Assembly (NCBI RefSeq): GCF_000687835.1
Contig: NZ_JHYB01000005.1
Coordinates: 62,001-126,000, forward strand
DNA length: 64,000 bases
Direction of reading: 5' to 3'
Source: Haploplasma modicum ATCC 29102
GTDB taxonomy: Bacteria; Bacillota_I; Bacilli_A; Acholeplasmatales; Acholeplasmataceae
Shown here: piece after piece, positions 43,579-53,658 of the stretch
Numbering within the stretch: position 1 is the first letter of the stretch
Layout of the letters: each line of letters begins with the position of its first letter
The notes under the pieces: generated by a model
What the model was told of the DNA's origin: nothing
Database searches by the model: none
What the model saw: only the letters and a program-made list of their open reading frames with translations
Translations under genes and position numbers: made by a program

Positions 43579-44661
43579 ATGAGCAAACTTAATTTTATTG
43601 AAAAAAATATTATTGAAAATAATAATGCTGTTAAGCACTTAAAAATAAATGGTGAATCAATTAACGATATGGGAACTAGTACAATCCAAGAAGTTAATGT
43701 TATTGTTAACGAAAATGATTTAAAGATTGCAGTCTGGTCGATGTTTGATAATGGGACATATAGATTAGGTGATGTCTTAGAAACCGCAAAAAACTTTGAA
43801 GAAATAAATGAAAATGTTGAAGTAATATCAGCTATTAATGGAGATTATTTCTATATGAGAGATCTTGTTGATGTTCCTGTTAATACAAGTGTTTTATACG
43901 GAAGTAGAATATTAAATAATAAGAATCATGCTAAATATCAAGCAATCAAATTTAACAATGATTTTAAAACGTTAGAATATTTTAAACAATCAACAACTGA
44001 TGATAAACTGTACTTAAGAGTCTATGAAGAAGAAAGTGTTGTCTTAACTGAAGAAATTTTTGTAAATGAGATGAATAAAGATTTAGCCTTTATAACAAAT
44101 AGTAAAATGTTAGTTGATAAAACAGAATACTATGTAGATGTAAAAATGAAACTAATTGATAAAGAATTATTTTTTGTTGAAGGAGTTATAACAAAAACTC
44201 CAACATTTTATAAAATTGTAAGTGATAAAATTAGTTTTAAAAATGGTCAAAAAATTATGATTAGCTATTTGATTGAAGGATTAAAAGAAGATGAAATGGC
44301 ACTTGGTTTTGATGGCTATATCGTAAAAAATAATCGAGTATTAGACTTTGGTGAAATGACAGGACAAAACTTTGAACATAACGTTGTTAGACATCCGAGA
44401 ACTGCTCTTGCCCTAGATAAAGATAATAAAATAATGTTTGTAACAGTTGATGGTAGAATTCCAAGTTCAGTTGGAGTTGATAATCGTGAATTTGCAAATA
44501 TTATTAACAAGTATGGTGGAGTTTATGCCTACAACCTAGATGGTGGTGGCTCAACTCAGGTTGTTTTAAGAGATAATGATGAGTTAAAGATTGTTAATGT
44601 TCCATGTGAAATGCCACTTAGACCAGTAACGAATATCATTGTTTTATATAAAGAAAAATAA
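43579..44661 (+). CDS. Phosphodiester glycosidase (NAGPA-domain) family protein
   Basis: The 360-residue protein has the NAGPA-type C-terminal signature: NVVRHPRTALALDKDNKIMFVTVDGR, then GGVYAYNLDGGGSTQVVLRD and RPVTNIIVLY. AINGDYFY near residue 87 is also typical. Members cleave sugar-1-phosphodiesters, and most bacterial ones are exported. Here no signal peptide or membrane segment is visible, so it is probably cytoplasmic, which is odd. A five-codon reading frame (GTG at 43568 to TGA at 43582, behind GGAG) overlaps the ATG; it may be chance. Neighbours give no substrate clue. Confidence 0.85.
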   Translation: MSKLNFIEKNIIENNNAVKHLKINGESINDMGTSTIQEVNVIVNENDLKIAVWSMFDNGTYRLGDVLETAKNFEEINENVEVISAINGDYFYMRDLVDVPVNTSVLYGSRILNNKNHAKYQAIKFNNDFKTLEYFKQSTTDDKLYLRVYEEESVVLTEEIFVNEMNKDLAFITNSKMLVDKTEYYVDVKMKLIDKELFFVEGVITKTPTFYKIVSDKISFKNGQKIMISYLIEGLKEDEMALGFDGYIVKNNRVLDFGEMTGQNFEHNVVRHPRTALALDKDNKIMFVTVDGRIPSSVGVDNREFANIINKYGGVYAYNLDGGGSTQVVLRDNDELKIVNVPCEMPLRPVTNIIVLYKEK

Positions 44662-44671
44662 GAGGAAAAAA

Positions 44672-45304
44672 ATGGCTGATTATAAAGGAAGAGTATTTGA
44701 ATACGTTAGAAATGATGAAGCAAGTAAGATAAAAAATGATATTTCATTTTTAATTAGAGAGTTACAAAAAAGTCTAAAAGAGGAGGGAGTTACTTTTAAT
44801 CCTGTTTTAGTTGGTCCATCTAAGGAAAACTTTGTAACAAGAGAGGTTAATGGAACTACTGGGATTGATATTCATTATAATTTGTTACTACAAAAATATC
44901 CGGATAAAACAGCTAAACAATTAAGAATGTTATTTCTTTCAACTATTAATAACATCTTAAAAAATAAAGGATTTAAAAATACTATTAATAATTATCAATC
45001 AATTACGGTATTAATGCCAGATAGAATTGAAAAAGAAGTAATTCATAGTATAGATTTTGCTATAGTTATTGATGAAAAAGAACAACAAGATATTTTAATT
45101 TATGATCGAAAAAATAGTGAATATTTTTTTGAAACAAGAGAAAGTATAAATTTATTAGATGACTTAACTTATGATATTAAAAATAATGGATTATGGGAAG
45201 ATTTAAGAGATTTATATTTAAACATGAAAAATTATAATGATAATAAAGATATAAGAACATTTGAAATTTATAAAGAAGCAATAAATAATATTATGAAAAA
45301 ATAA
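44672..45304 (+). CDS. Hypothetical protein, possibly nucleotidyltransferase-fold
   Basis: This 210-residue protein starts at the ATG at 44672 behind AGAGGAAAA; the upstream ATG at 44639 is inside the previous gene. I cannot assign a family firmly. The stretch NPVLVGPSKENFVTREVNGTTGIDIHYNLLL resembles the GS...DxD strand-turn of nucleotidyltransferase folds, but the second acid is His (DIH), so activity is doubtful. It starts ten bases after the NAGPA-type gene. Just after it, AGTTAAAG and CTTTAACT (about 45303-45326) could form a weak terminator. Confidence 0.6.
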   Translation: MADYKGRVFEYVRNDEASKIKNDISFLIRELQKSLKEEGVTFNPVLVGPSKENFVTREVNGTTGIDIHYNLLLQKYPDKTAKQLRMLFLSTINNILKNKGFKNTINNYQSITVLMPDRIEKEVIHSIDFAIVIDEKEQQDILIYDRKNSEYFFETRESINLLDDLTYDIKNNGLWEDLRDLYLNMKNYNDNKDIRTFEIYKEAINNIMKK

Positions 45305-45377
45305 GTTAAAGATAATAACTTTAACTAATTATTAGATAAAAATTAATAGTTATTGTATAATCATATATGGTGATAAC

Positions 45378-45728
45378 ATGAAAAATGAGAAATTATTTAA
45401 AACAAGTTTTTCAGCTATCTATAATCTTTATTTAAATAAGATAATAAGAAAAAATAGAACTAAAGAAGAGTTAGATGAAGTAATAGTTTGGCTAACCGGG
45501 TATACTTTAGATGAATTGAAAGAAAAACAAAATAGTAATATAAGCTTAGAAGATTTTTTTAATATGGCCTTAAACTTTAATCCTAAAAGTAATTTAATAA
45601 AAGGTGTAGTTTGTGGTGTTAGAGTAGAAGAATTAGAAGATGGTTTAATGAAGAAAATTAGATATTTAGACAAGCTAGTTGATGAGTTAGTAAAAGGTAA
45701 GAGTCTAGATAAAGTTTTTAGGATATAA
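45378..45728 (+). CDS. DUF2200 family protein
   Basis: The 116-residue protein shows the DUF2200 pattern: IYNLYLNKIIRKNRTKEELDEVIVWLTGYT, FNMALNFNPKSNLIKGVVCG, VRVEELEDGLMKKIRYLDKLVDEL and KGKSLDKVFR. Function of the family is unknown. A TATAAT at 45356-45361 upstream may be its -10. It is followed after eleven bases by the LtaS-like gene. Confidence 0.88.
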   Translation: MKNEKLFKTSFSAIYNLYLNKIIRKNRTKEELDEVIVWLTGYTLDELKEKQNSNISLEDFFNMALNFNPKSNLIKGVVCGVRVEELEDGLMKKIRYLDKLVDELVKGKSLDKVFRI

Positions 45729-45739
45729 ATGGTGATTTT

Positions 45740-47896
45740 ATGAAAAAGGAAGTTAAAATAAAATATAGTACATTTGTAATTTTATTTTTAGTGTTAAATA
45801 TTTTAATTACATATGTAGTAACAACAGAGTTTCTAAATAAATATATAACAACATTTGAATACACATGGATAGGTGTTGTTAATTCAATTATTGGTAATTT
45901 GAGTTTTCTACTTATAATATTGTTTTTTATTCACTTGTTTGCTAGAAATATAAAAACAAGAATTATTTCCTTAATTGTCGCAAGTTTTGTTTTATCAGGA
46001 TCTCTTTTCTGGGTAAACACATTTAACAGATATTATGGAACAGCTTTTACTATTAGTGTTTTTTCAATTTTTAAAAATCCTGCTGCTGGATTTGGTTTAA
46101 CAATATTTTTTGAATCAATGCGTGAAATGATAACATATTATAGAATAATTTTATTTATTCCATTTATTGTATTACTTATTGTTTTTCTAGTTAATAGAAA
46201 AAAAATAAATGGTTTTTCAAGTTTAAAGCCAATCAACTTTGTAAAATCAATCTTAAGTGTTTCAGTTTTATTTTTAATTAATATTGTATTATTTAGTTCA
46301 AGTTTAAAAGGGACTACAATTCTAGAATCGGCTAAATCAGCTTATGCAACTCAAAACATGGGTATTTATAACTTTATATTCTTAGATGCCGTAGGATTTG
46401 ATTTTGCGGCCAAAGAAGATATTGATCAAAATGATATTATTATTGAGTTAGATAAGTTTAATAAAAATAAAGATGAGTATATTAATATATTAGATAATAA
46501 GAAATATAAAAAAGAAGTATTAAAAAAAGATGTTTCAGACTTTAGTGGGAAGTTAGTTAACAATCTCACAGATAATGACTCTATTACAGGAATATTAGAA
46601 GATTATAATTTGGTATTAGTTCATCTTGAATCATTTAATTATTTTTTACTAGAAAATCCGATTTTAAGAGATAAACTACCTAACTTAGTTGCACTACTAG
46701 ATGAATCATATGTTTTCTCAAATTTTTACACAACCGTTGGACTTGGTAATAGTTTTGATGCAGAAGTATCAGTATTAACTGGTCTTTACGCTAATGGTAT
46801 AAATACAATAGGATGGGAATTTGATAAAGACGTTGCAGTAAAAAACTATAATTTCCAGTCAATACCTAAATTATTTAATGATAAGAACTATTCAACTATT
46901 TCTTATCATGGTAATGATGAGATATTTTATAATAGAAATAATGTCCATCCAAATATGTTTGGCTTTGATGAATACAAAGCTAAAGAAACATTAATTAAAG
47001 ATTTTGGTAAAACATTAGAAGAACTACAAAATGAGTATAATCATAAGTCTGGATATTGGTTGAGTGATCGTATTACCCTTGATTATTTAAATAATGAGAT
47101 TGATAATAACTTATTAAATGATGAAAAATTTATGAAGTTTTTAATTACAATGTTACCACATACACCATATCATTATGATCCATATCATGAAGATATGAAA
47201 GATAGTGATATGTATGATTTAGAATTTATTAAAGAGTTAGATAGTTTATCAGTTAAGTATTTTAATTATTTGAAATACTATAATGAATCATTTAAATTAT
47301 TTTTTGAAGATGTTAATGCCTATGGTGATGACTATATCGAAGATACTAATAATCTCTATAATAGAAAGAAAACAGCTTACGTGTTTTATGGTGATCATGG
47401 CTCTGGGTTACAACAAAAAGATGTTAACTATTTATATGATAACGAGTTAGAGAATTTAGAGATCAAACAAAAATTATTACAAACCTTAGCGTTTATATAT
47501 GTTCCAGGTGAAGAAGTAATTACCAAAGATATAGATGGGAAGTCAATTAGTTTTAAAGAGGGATTACTTAAAGGTAATCAACCACTATTAAGAGACCAAG
47601 TTGATTTATACCGTACAATTATTGATTTATTTGGGTTAGAATTAGACGATAAAGATTATTTATTTGGAACTCATGGAATGAGCAACGAACCTTCATTTGC
47701 CCTTGATAATAAGTCTTTAAATATTATTACTGATGGTTTTATAACTAACTTTAAAAATGATAAACATTTAATTTATGATATAAACTATACAGATTTAGAT
47801 ATTGAAAGAATTAAAAAACTGATTGTAAACTTTAAAAGAGCAAGTGACTATTCATTAAATAATAATCTGTTCCAAAATTTTAAAAATCGAATATAA
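45740..47896 (+). CDS. LtaS-like phosphoglycerol transferase/sulfatase-fold membrane protein
   Basis: The 718-residue protein has five membrane segments in the first about 190 residues and an extracellular alkaline-phosphatase-fold domain. Metal-site motifs of lipoteichoic acid synthase are present: VLVHLESFNYF, the nucleophile region VGLGNSFDAEVSVLTGLY, and FYGDHGSGL. In LtaS the nucleophile is Thr (GKTSDAE); here the aligned residue is Ser (GNSFDAE), which could still act as nucleophile as in other members of the fold. It probably transfers glycerol phosphate or similar groups onto glycolipids in the membrane. A terminator follows. Confidence 0.85.
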   Translation: MKKEVKIKYSTFVILFLVLNILITYVVTTEFLNKYITTFEYTWIGVVNSIIGNLSFLLIILFFIHLFARNIKTRIISLIVASFVLSGSLFWVNTFNRYYGTAFTISVFSIFKNPAAGFGLTIFFESMREMITYYRIILFIPFIVLLIVFLVNRKKINGFSSLKPINFVKSILSVSVLFLINIVLFSSSLKGTTILESAKSAYATQNMGIYNFIFLDAVGFDFAAKEDIDQNDIIIELDKFNKNKDEYINILDNKKYKKEVLKKDVSDFSGKLVNNLTDNDSITGILEDYNLVLVHLESFNYFLLENPILRDKLPNLVALLDESYVFSNFYTTVGLGNSFDAEVSVLTGLYANGINTIGWEFDKDVAVKNYNFQSIPKLFNDKNYSTISYHGNDEIFYNRNNVHPNMFGFDEYKAKETLIKDFGKTLEELQNEYNHKSGYWLSDRITLDYLNNEIDNNLLNDEKFMKFLITMLPHTPYHYDPYHEDMKDSDMYDLEFIKELDSLSVKYFNYLKYYNESFKLFFEDVNAYGDDYIEDTNNLYNRKKTAYVFYGDHGSGLQQKDVNYLYDNELENLEIKQKLLQTLAFIYVPGEEVITKDIDGKSISFKEGLLKGNQPLLRDQVDLYRTIIDLFGLELDDKDYLFGTHGMSNEPSFALDNKSLNIITDGFITNFKNDKHLIYDINYTDLDIERIKKLIVNFKRASDYSLNNNLFQNFKNRI

Positions 47897-47905
47897 AAAT
47901 TATCG

Positions 47906-47937
47906 AAGCTATTATGTAAAAGTAATAGCTTTTTTTG
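47906..47937 (+). terminator. Terminator of the LtaS-like gene
   Basis: AAGCTATTA (47906-47914) pairs with TAATAGCTT (47923-47931), then T residues. Confidence 0.88.
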
Positions 47938-47940
47938 TAT

Positions 47941-47980
47941 AAAAAAAAACTTTTACTAGCCAATAGGTTAATAAAAGTTT
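47941..47980 (-). terminator. Terminator of lysS
   Basis: On the minus strand AAACTTTTA (47980-47972) pairs with TAAAAGTTT (47955-47947), with an inner TAACC/GGCTA stem, followed by a run of T. Confidence 0.85.
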
Positions 47981-47988
47981 ATTAATTA

Positions 47989-49485
47989 TTATTTTTCAGT
48001 TCTATGTCTTGCATGTGGGAATAAGATAACATCTCTAATATTTGGTGTGTTAGTTAATAACATTACAAATCTATCGATGCCAATTCCAATTCCACCAGCA
48101 GGTGGCATACCATATTCTAGGGCTTCAATGAAGTCTGTATCCATTTCGGTTGCTTCATCATTACCTAAGTCTTTTTCTTTTAGTTGAGCCATAAATCTTT
48201 CTTTTTGATCGATTGGATCATTTAATTCACTAAAAGCATTAGCAAACTCACTACCAACAATAAATAACTCAAATCTTTCTGTAAATCTTTCGTCATTTTT
48301 GTCTTTTTTAGCAAGTGGACTAATATCAGTTGGATGTCCATAAATCATTGTTGGTTGAATTAGTGTTTCTTCAACATATTTTTCAAAGAAAGCTTCAATA
48401 ATATGACCTAATTTAAAGTGTTTTGGCACTTGAATTTGGTGTTCTTTAGCAAGTTTAATTGCATCTTCTAATTCATAAATATCAAAGAAATTAATATTTG
48501 TTTGTTCTTTAATCGCATCTACCATATGAATTCTCTTCCATGGTTTTTGCATATGAACTATTTGTTCTTTATAAGTGATATCATAAGTACCTACAACATT
48601 TTTAGTAACTGTTGATAATGCATCTTCAACTAAGTTCATCATGCCTTTCATATCAGAATATGCAAGGTATGCTTCAATTGTTGTAAATTCTGGATTATGT
48701 TTATGACTAATACCTTCATTTCTAAAAAGTCTTCCTATTTCATAAACAGCTTCTAAACCACCAACAAGAAGTCTCTTTAATGGAAGTTCGGTTGCGATAC
48801 GTAAGTAAAAGTCCATATCTAGTGTGTTGTGATGAGTGACAAATGGTCTTGCAGCAGCACCACCTAAGATTGAATGTAAGACTGGTGTTTCAACTTCAAT
48901 AAATCCTTTTGAGTCAAAGTAGTTTTGAATTGCTCTAATAATTTTTGGTCTTGTTAAAGCAACTCTTCTAGATTCTTCATTAACAATTAAATCAACATAA
49001 CGTCTACGTCTTGCTTCTTCAACATCTTGAAGACCATGGAATTTATCAGGAAGTGGTCTAAGTGCTTTTGTAAGGTGAGTATAAGTAGTAGCTTTAATTG
49101 TTAATTCATTTGTTTTTGTTCTAAATAAAACTCCAGAAATACCAACAATATCACCTAGGTCTGAGTGTTGGAAAATGCTAAATTGTTCTTCACCAACTGC
49201 ATCTAATCTAACGTATACTTGAATTTTTGCATCTCTATCTAAGATGTGCATAAAACCAGCTTTACCTTGTCCTCTTTTAAGGACAATACGGCCTGCGATG
49301 GTAACTGCTACATTTTTTTCTTCTAATTGGTCATGATCAAATTTATCATATTCATTAATTATATCAATTATTTTATGGGTACGTTCAAAGGCTTGTCCAA
49401 ATGGGTCAATACCATTTTCTCGTAATTCATTTGCTTTGTTACGACGAACAATTTCTTGTTCGGTTAAGTTATTATTGTTATTCAT
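47989..49485 (-). CDS. lysS: Lysyl-tRNA synthetase, class II
   Basis: The 498-residue enzyme charges tRNA-Lys. The N-terminal OB fold (about 60-150, [32 protein letters not shown]) binds the anticodon. The class II core has motif 1 near [23 protein letters not shown], motif 2 [24 protein letters not shown], and motif 3 [19 protein letters not shown]. Length is typical. It follows rqcP but has a separate promoter behind the rqcP terminator. Confidence 0.97.
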   Translation of the reverse strand: MNNNNNLTEQEIVRRNKANELRENGIDPFGQAFERTHKIIDIINEYDKFDHDQLEEKNVAVTIAGRIVLKRGQGKAGFMHILDRDAKIQVYVRLDAVGEEQFSIFQHSDLGDIVGISGVLFRTKTNELTIKATTYTHLTKALRPLPDKFHGLQDVEEARRRRYVDLIVNEESRRVALTRPKIIRAIQNYFDSKGFIEVETPVLHSILGGAAARPFVTHHNTLDMDFYLRIATELPLKRLLVGGLEAVYEIGRLFRNEGISHKHNPEFTTIEAYLAYSDMKGMMNLVEDALSTVTKNVVGTYDITYKEQIVHMQKPWKRIHMVDAIKEQTNINFFDIYELEDAIKLAKEHQIQVPKHFKLGHIIEAFFEKYVEETLIQPTMIYGHPTDISPLAKKDKNDERFTERFELFIVGSEFANAFSELNDPIDQKERFMAQLKEKDLGNDEATEMDTDFIEALEYGMPPAGGIGIGIDRFVMLLTNTPNIRDVILFPHARHRTEK

Positions 49486-49510
49486 AAGAAAACCTCCTAA
49501 TTCTTTTAAT

Positions 49511-49519
49511 ATTATATCA
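49511..49519 (-). promoter_or_regulatory. Extended -10 promoter for lysS
   Basis: TGATATAAT on the minus strand, 26 bases before the lysS start and just past the rqcP terminator. Confidence 0.6.
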
Positions 49520-49526
49520 TTTTTTT

Positions 49527-49559
49527 CAAAAAAAAGGACAAAAGTTAATTCTTTTGTCC
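49527..49559 (-). terminator. Terminator overlapping the end of rqcP
   Basis: On the minus strand GGACAAAAG (49559-49551) pairs with CTTTTGTCC (49544-49536), then eight T residues. The 5' arm contains the last codons of rqcP. Confidence 0.88.
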
Positions 49560-49799
49560 AATAAAACTCTCACTAATTAAATCATACATTAACTCATCTT
49601 TTTTAGGAATAAGTGAAGTAACTTTAACAATTATTTGTTTTGATCCTAGATTAAGAGTTATTAAGTCATTAACCTTTACTTGATAACTAGGCTTTACTAT
49701 TTTATCATTGACGATAATCAAATCTTTAGTAGCAGCACCTTTAGCAACAGTTCTACGTTTAATTAATCTAGATTGTTTTAAAAATAAATCAATTCTCAT
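49545..49799 (-). CDS. rqcP: RqcP-like S4-domain RNA-binding protein
   Basis: This 84-residue protein is one S4 domain: [47 protein letters not shown]. It matches RqcP (YabO), which binds stalled 50S subunits and supports RqcH tailing in ribosome rescue. Its start overlaps the end of ftsH by 11 bases. It ends the tilS-hpt-ftsH-rqcP operon. Confidence 0.9.
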   Translation of the reverse strand: MRIDLFLKQSRLIKRRTVAKGAATKDLIIVNDKIVKPSYQVKVNDLITLNLGSKQIIVKVTSLIPKKDELMYDLISESFIGQKN

Positions 49800-51726
49800 T
49801 TGTTTCTTCTTTAGATTCTTCTTCCTGCTCTACAGTAGCAACTTCTTCAACAGTTTCTTTTTCAGCCCAAGCTAATTTTCCTGTTTTAACAATTTCATCA
49901 ATATCTGATTTAGTTAATGTTTCCACTTTAATTAAGTAGTTACTAATTGCATCTAATAAATCTTTGTTTTCAAGGATAATACGTTTTGCATCTGCTAAAC
50001 AACCATTGATAATATTTCTAACTTCTTTATCGATTTCATGAGCTACTTGATCTGAGAAGTTTTTCTCATTGAAGTAGTCACGACCTAAGAAGACATTTTG
50101 TCCACGTGATTCATATTGAACAGGTCCTAAATCACTCATACCATATTCAGTTACCATTGCTCTAGCAATCTTTGTTGCCATTTCAAAGTCATTATAAGCA
50201 CCAGTAGTAATTGAATCAAATTCAATTTCTTCAGCTACTCTACCACCTAAATAACCAGTAATTGTATGGAGTAATTGATTCTTTGTTTGTAAGAAAGTCT
50301 CTTCAGCAGGCATCATTAAGTTATAACCACCAGCTTGACCTCTTGGAATAATTGTTACTTTTTGAACAACGTTAGCATGTTCTAGTTTAATACCAATAAC
50401 AGCATGTCCTGCTTCGTGGTATGCAACAACTTTTTTCTCATGTTCTGAGTATTTACGACTCTTCTTAGCTGGTCCCATTCTTACACGGTCCATTGCTTCA
50501 TCTAAGTCTTTTTCTGAAATAACAACTCTATTTTCTCTAGCAGCAAGTAATGCAGCTTCATTAAGTAAGTTTTCAATATCTGCTCCTGAGAATCCAGGAA
50601 TTCTTTGTGCGATGTTTTTAAAGTTAACATCATCACCAATCTTTTTGTTTCTTGCGTGAACATATAAAATAGCTTCACGGTCTTTAACATCTGGTAAATC
50701 AATCATAATTTGACGGTCAAAACGTCCTGGTCTAAGAAGTGCTGGGTCTAATACGTCTGGTCTATTTGTTGCTGCAATAATAATAATATTTTGATTTGCA
50801 GAGAAACCATCCATTTCAACTAGTAATTGGTTAAGTGTTTGTTCACGTTCATCATGACCTCCACCTAAACCAGCACCACGTTGTCTACCAACAGCGTCAA
50901 TTTCATCAATAAAGATAATACATGGTGAACTTTCTTTTGCTATTTTAAATAAATCTCTAACTCTTGAAGCCCCAACCCCAACAAACATTTCAACAAAGTC
51001 TGAACCTGAGATTGTGTAAAATGGTACATCTGCTTCACCAGCAACAGCACGTGCTAATAAAGTTTTACCTGTACCTGGTGAACCTACAAGAAGTACACCT
51101 TTTGGAATTCTTGCTCCAATATCGTGATATTTCTTAGGATTTTTTAAGAAGTCAACAATTTCCGCTAATTCTTCTTTTTCTTCAATAGAACCCGCAACAT
51201 CTTTAAATGTTACTGATTTACCTCTTGAAAGTTTTGCTCTATTTTTACCAAAGTCAAATGCTTTATTGTTTCCACCAGATGCACTCTTAAATATAAATAT
51301 TAAGATAAGCACACTTATTATAATAGGTAATAGACTAAATAATACTGACCAGAAACTTACTCCTGATTTAACATCAACTTTAGTAGTACCACCATTTGCA
51401 GCAACAATCTTTAAAAACTCATCTGCATCATCTAATCTCATAACAATAGTAAATGAAACTTTATTTTCATATAGATTTTTAAATTCTTCTCTAAACTTAC
51501 CATTAACTCTTACAGTGTCTAGATTATCACCACCGACTGCGATATATTCAAAATACTCAATGTGATCATCTTGAACAGCAACCTCAATTTCGTTATATTG
51601 AGCTTCATAGACTGGATTCATTGCATTTCTAATAAAATAGAAAACACCAATCATCAGTAATAATGAAACTATAATAACTAAATAATCCGGTCTTCTTTTT
51701 GTTTTCTTCTGAACTGGTTTATTCAT
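49789..51726 (-). CDS. ftsH: ATP-dependent zinc metalloprotease FtsH
   Basis: The 645-residue membrane AAA+ protease has two N-terminal membrane segments (about 15-33 and about 127-147) flanking an outer domain. The AAA module carries Walker [10 protein letters not shown] (about 213-221), Walker [10 protein letters not shown], and the pore motif [10 protein letters not shown]. The SRH reads [22 protein letters not shown]. The protease domain has the zinc site HEAGHA. The tail is acidic ([11 protein letters not shown]). It degrades misfolded membrane proteins and short-lived regulators. It lies between hpt and rqcP, as in other Firmicutes. Confidence 0.97.
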   Translation of the reverse strand: MNKPVQKKTKRRPDYLVIIVSLLLMIGVFYFIRNAMNPVYEAQYNEIEVAVQDDHIEYFEYIAVGGDNLDTVRVNGKFREEFKNLYENKVSFTIVMRLDDADEFLKIVAANGGTTKVDVKSGVSFWSVLFSLLPIIISVLILIFIFKSASGGNNKAFDFGKNRAKLSRGKSVTFKDVAGSIEEKEELAEIVDFLKNPKKYHDIGARIPKGVLLVGSPGTGKTLLARAVAGEADVPFYTISGSDFVEMFVGVGASRVRDLFKIAKESSPCIIFIDEIDAVGRQRGAGLGGGHDEREQTLNQLLVEMDGFSANQNIIIIAATNRPDVLDPALLRPGRFDRQIMIDLPDVKDREAILYVHARNKKIGDDVNFKNIAQRIPGFSGADIENLLNEAALLAARENRVVISEKDLDEAMDRVRMGPAKKSRKYSEHEKKVVAYHEAGHAVIGIKLEHANVVQKVTIIPRGQAGGYNLMMPAEETFLQTKNQLLHTITGYLGGRVAEEIEFDSITTGAYNDFEMATKIARAMVTEYGMSDLGPVQYESRGQNVFLGRDYFNEKNFSDQVAHEIDKEVRNIINGCLADAKRIILENKDLLDAISNYLIKVETLTKSDIDEIVKTGKLAWAEKETVEEVATVEQEEESKEETNEN

Positions 51727-51737
51727 TATCTTTCTCC

Positions 51738-52268
51738 TTATTTATCGTATAATTCTTTTTTTAATACTCCAATATATGGTAAGTTACGGTATTTTTCTTG
51801 GAAATCAAGACCATATCCGACAACAAACTTATTAGGTATTGTAAAACCAATATATTTTGGTTTTAGATTGTTATTATCAACTTTATTAAGAAGTGTAACA
51901 ACTTCGATACTTGCTGCTTTTCTATTTTTTAATAATTTGATAATTGCATTAATTGTTTGGCCTGTGTCAACAATATCTTCAACTAATAGTATGTGTTTAC
52001 CTTCAATTGGAATTTCTAAATCATATTTTATGTGAACTTCAGAAGAAGTAGTTGTTCCATGATATGAACTTGCAATCATGTACTGTGTTTCAACTGGAAG
52101 ATCAATTTCTTTTGATAAGTCAGATAAAAATGGAATACATCCTTTTAATAATCCAACTAAGACAGTATCTTTACCTTCATAATCTTTTGTTATTTGCTTT
52201 CCTAAAGTAATACATGCTTCGTTAATTTGTTCTTTTGATATTAAAATACTTTCTAAAATCTCGTTCAT
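51738..52268 (-). CDS. hpt: Hypoxanthine phosphoribosyltransferase
   Basis: The 176-residue enzyme salvages hypoxanthine and guanine with PRPP. The PRPP loop is LLVEDIVDTGQTI near residues 95-107, preceded by KGCIPFLSDL and the hood SSYHGTTTSS. The tail has FVVGYGLDFQEKYRNLPYIGVL. It sits between tilS and ftsH, a conserved arrangement, with a four-base overlap with tilS. In this window it could take up purine bases released from imported nucleic-acid breakdown products (inference). Confidence 0.96.
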   Translation of the reverse strand: MNEILESILISKEQINEACITLGKQITKDYEGKDTVLVGLLKGCIPFLSDLSKEIDLPVETQYMIASSYHGTTTSSEVHIKYDLEIPIEGKHILLVEDIVDTGQTINAIIKLLKNRKAASIEVVTLLNKVDNNNLKPKYIGFTIPNKFVVGYGLDFQEKYRNLPYIGVLKKELYDK

Positions 52269-53542
52269 TTGTCTTCTCCTATTTTGATGTAGATATTATT
52301 TTCGTTACCAAGTGTCTCATTTAAATATGCATTCTCAATATATAATATTGTATTAGAACTATCAGTTATTACAATTAAATCATCTCTTAAATGTCTTGGT
52401 ATTTTCAAATCAATTAAGAGATCTTTAACCTTTTTATGACCATATTTAAATTTAACAACGTCACCATTTTTTCTGGTTCGTGCTATAAGTGGTAACGTTA
52501 ATTCATTATAGCATATTTTAATTTTATTTATATTGTTATGTGAGATGTTATTTAATAATGTGATTTTTTTCATATTCGGCAAGGTGTTTTCCTTCATTTT
52601 AAGAGGAACTTCGAATGATATTTTATTAGTTTTTTCTTCAATAAATGCTTCATTATAAGATTTAATTAAAACATAATTACGACTTAGATTATAAGTCTGA
52701 TTTGGTTTATTATTAGATAAAATTTGATTTATCTTAATAACTAAATCATAAGTAAAATCTATTTCATATTGTTCTAAGAGATAAGCAATCATCTCATTTT
52801 TAATTGCAATATCTTGTTTGTTAAAAGTGTTAAGTTTAATTTTTAATCCATCTAAATGTTTTATTGCATTTTTTCTAATGTAGTTAAATGCGTTAGCTAC
52901 TTGATTGTGATAGTTATTAAAACTATTTAGTAAATTACTATTTTCTTGTTTCATTATTGGAATAATAGTATGGCGGTATCTGTTTCTCATGTAACTATCT
53001 TTGTAGTTAGAAGTATCTTCTAAATACTTTATCTCGTTTTTAAAAGCATAATCAATAATTTCTTGTTTAGTGTTTTCAAGAAGTGGTTTTAAGTAGATAA
53101 AATCATCTTCATTAACTATTTTATGAATTCCAGCATAGCCATAGAGATTACTACCTCTAGTTATTTTCATTAAAACTGTTTCAGCTAAATCATCAAGATG
53201 ATGTGCTGTAACAATGTACTTAGTTTTATGAGTCTTAGCAACTTCTTTTAGTTTTAAATATCGTTCATTTCTTGCTTTTTCATGAAAATTTCCTGATCTT
53301 ATTTTTAAACTATAAACAAAGTATGGAATGTTTTTGTCAATAGCATAACTAATAACAAGATCGCGCTCTTTTTCATTTTCTTTTCTGGTTTGATGATTAA
53401 AGTGTGTAATAATTACTTTATAATTGGCTTTATATAAAAGATCTATTAAAACCATTGAATCAACACCACCACTTACTGCAACTATTAATGGTTTATTTTT
53501 ATCAATCTTAAGATCATCTAAAACTTTCAGTTTTTCAATCAT
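52265..53542 (-). CDS. tilS: tRNA(Ile)-lysidine synthase
   Basis: The 425-residue enzyme makes lysidine at C34 of the minor tRNA-Ile so that AUA is read as Ile. The PP-loop is AVSGGVDSM (about 22-30), followed by ITHFNHQTRKENEKERD and VTAHHLDDLAETVLMKITRGS. The C-terminal domain (about 340-425) includes ARTRKNGDVVKFKYGHKKVKDLLIDLKIP. Its start is the first gene of the minus-strand operon behind an extended -10. Length is typical. Confidence 0.95.
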   Translation of the reverse strand: MIEKLKVLDDLKIDKNKPLIVAVSGGVDSMVLIDLLYKANYKVIITHFNHQTRKENEKERDLVISYAIDKNIPYFVYSLKIRSGNFHEKARNERYLKLKEVAKTHKTKYIVTAHHLDDLAETVLMKITRGSNLYGYAGIHKIVNEDDFIYLKPLLENTKQEIIDYAFKNEIKYLEDTSNYKDSYMRNRYRHTIIPIMKQENSNLLNSFNNYHNQVANAFNYIRKNAIKHLDGLKIKLNTFNKQDIAIKNEMIAYLLEQYEIDFTYDLVIKINQILSNNKPNQTYNLSRNYVLIKSYNEAFIEEKTNKISFEVPLKMKENTLPNMKKITLLNNISHNNINKIKICYNELTLPLIARTRKNGDVVKFKYGHKKVKDLLIDLKIPRHLRDDLIVITDSSNTILYIENAYLNETLGNENNIYIKIGEDK

Positions 53543-53565
53543 TTTACCACCTCGTTCCTTGATTT

Positions 53566-53574
53566 ATTATAACA
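53566..53574 (-). promoter_or_regulatory. Extended -10 promoter of the tilS operon
   Basis: TGTTATAAT on the minus strand, 24 bases before the tilS start; diverges from the maf promoter. Confidence 0.6.
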
Positions 53575-53601
53575 TATTTAATAATATATACTTATTTTAA
53601 A

Positions 53602-53630
53602 TTGACATTTAAGAATTTAAAATATAAAAT
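53602..53630 (+). promoter_or_regulatory. Promoter of maf
   Basis: TTGACA (53602-53607), 17-base spacer, TAAAAT (53625-53630); TATAAA at 53623-53628 is an alternative -10. Confidence 0.65.
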
Positions 53631-53658
53631 AGCATTTAAAGAGAGGTATCTATTTATA

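Noticed and set aside
43568-43582. Five-codon upstream reading frame overlapping the NAGPA-type start
   Set aside because: Too short to tell from chance; recorded in the gene entry only.
45303-45326. AGTTAAAG/CTTTAACT hairpin as a terminator feature
   Set aside because: There is no T-run after the stem, so I only mention it with the neighbouring gene.
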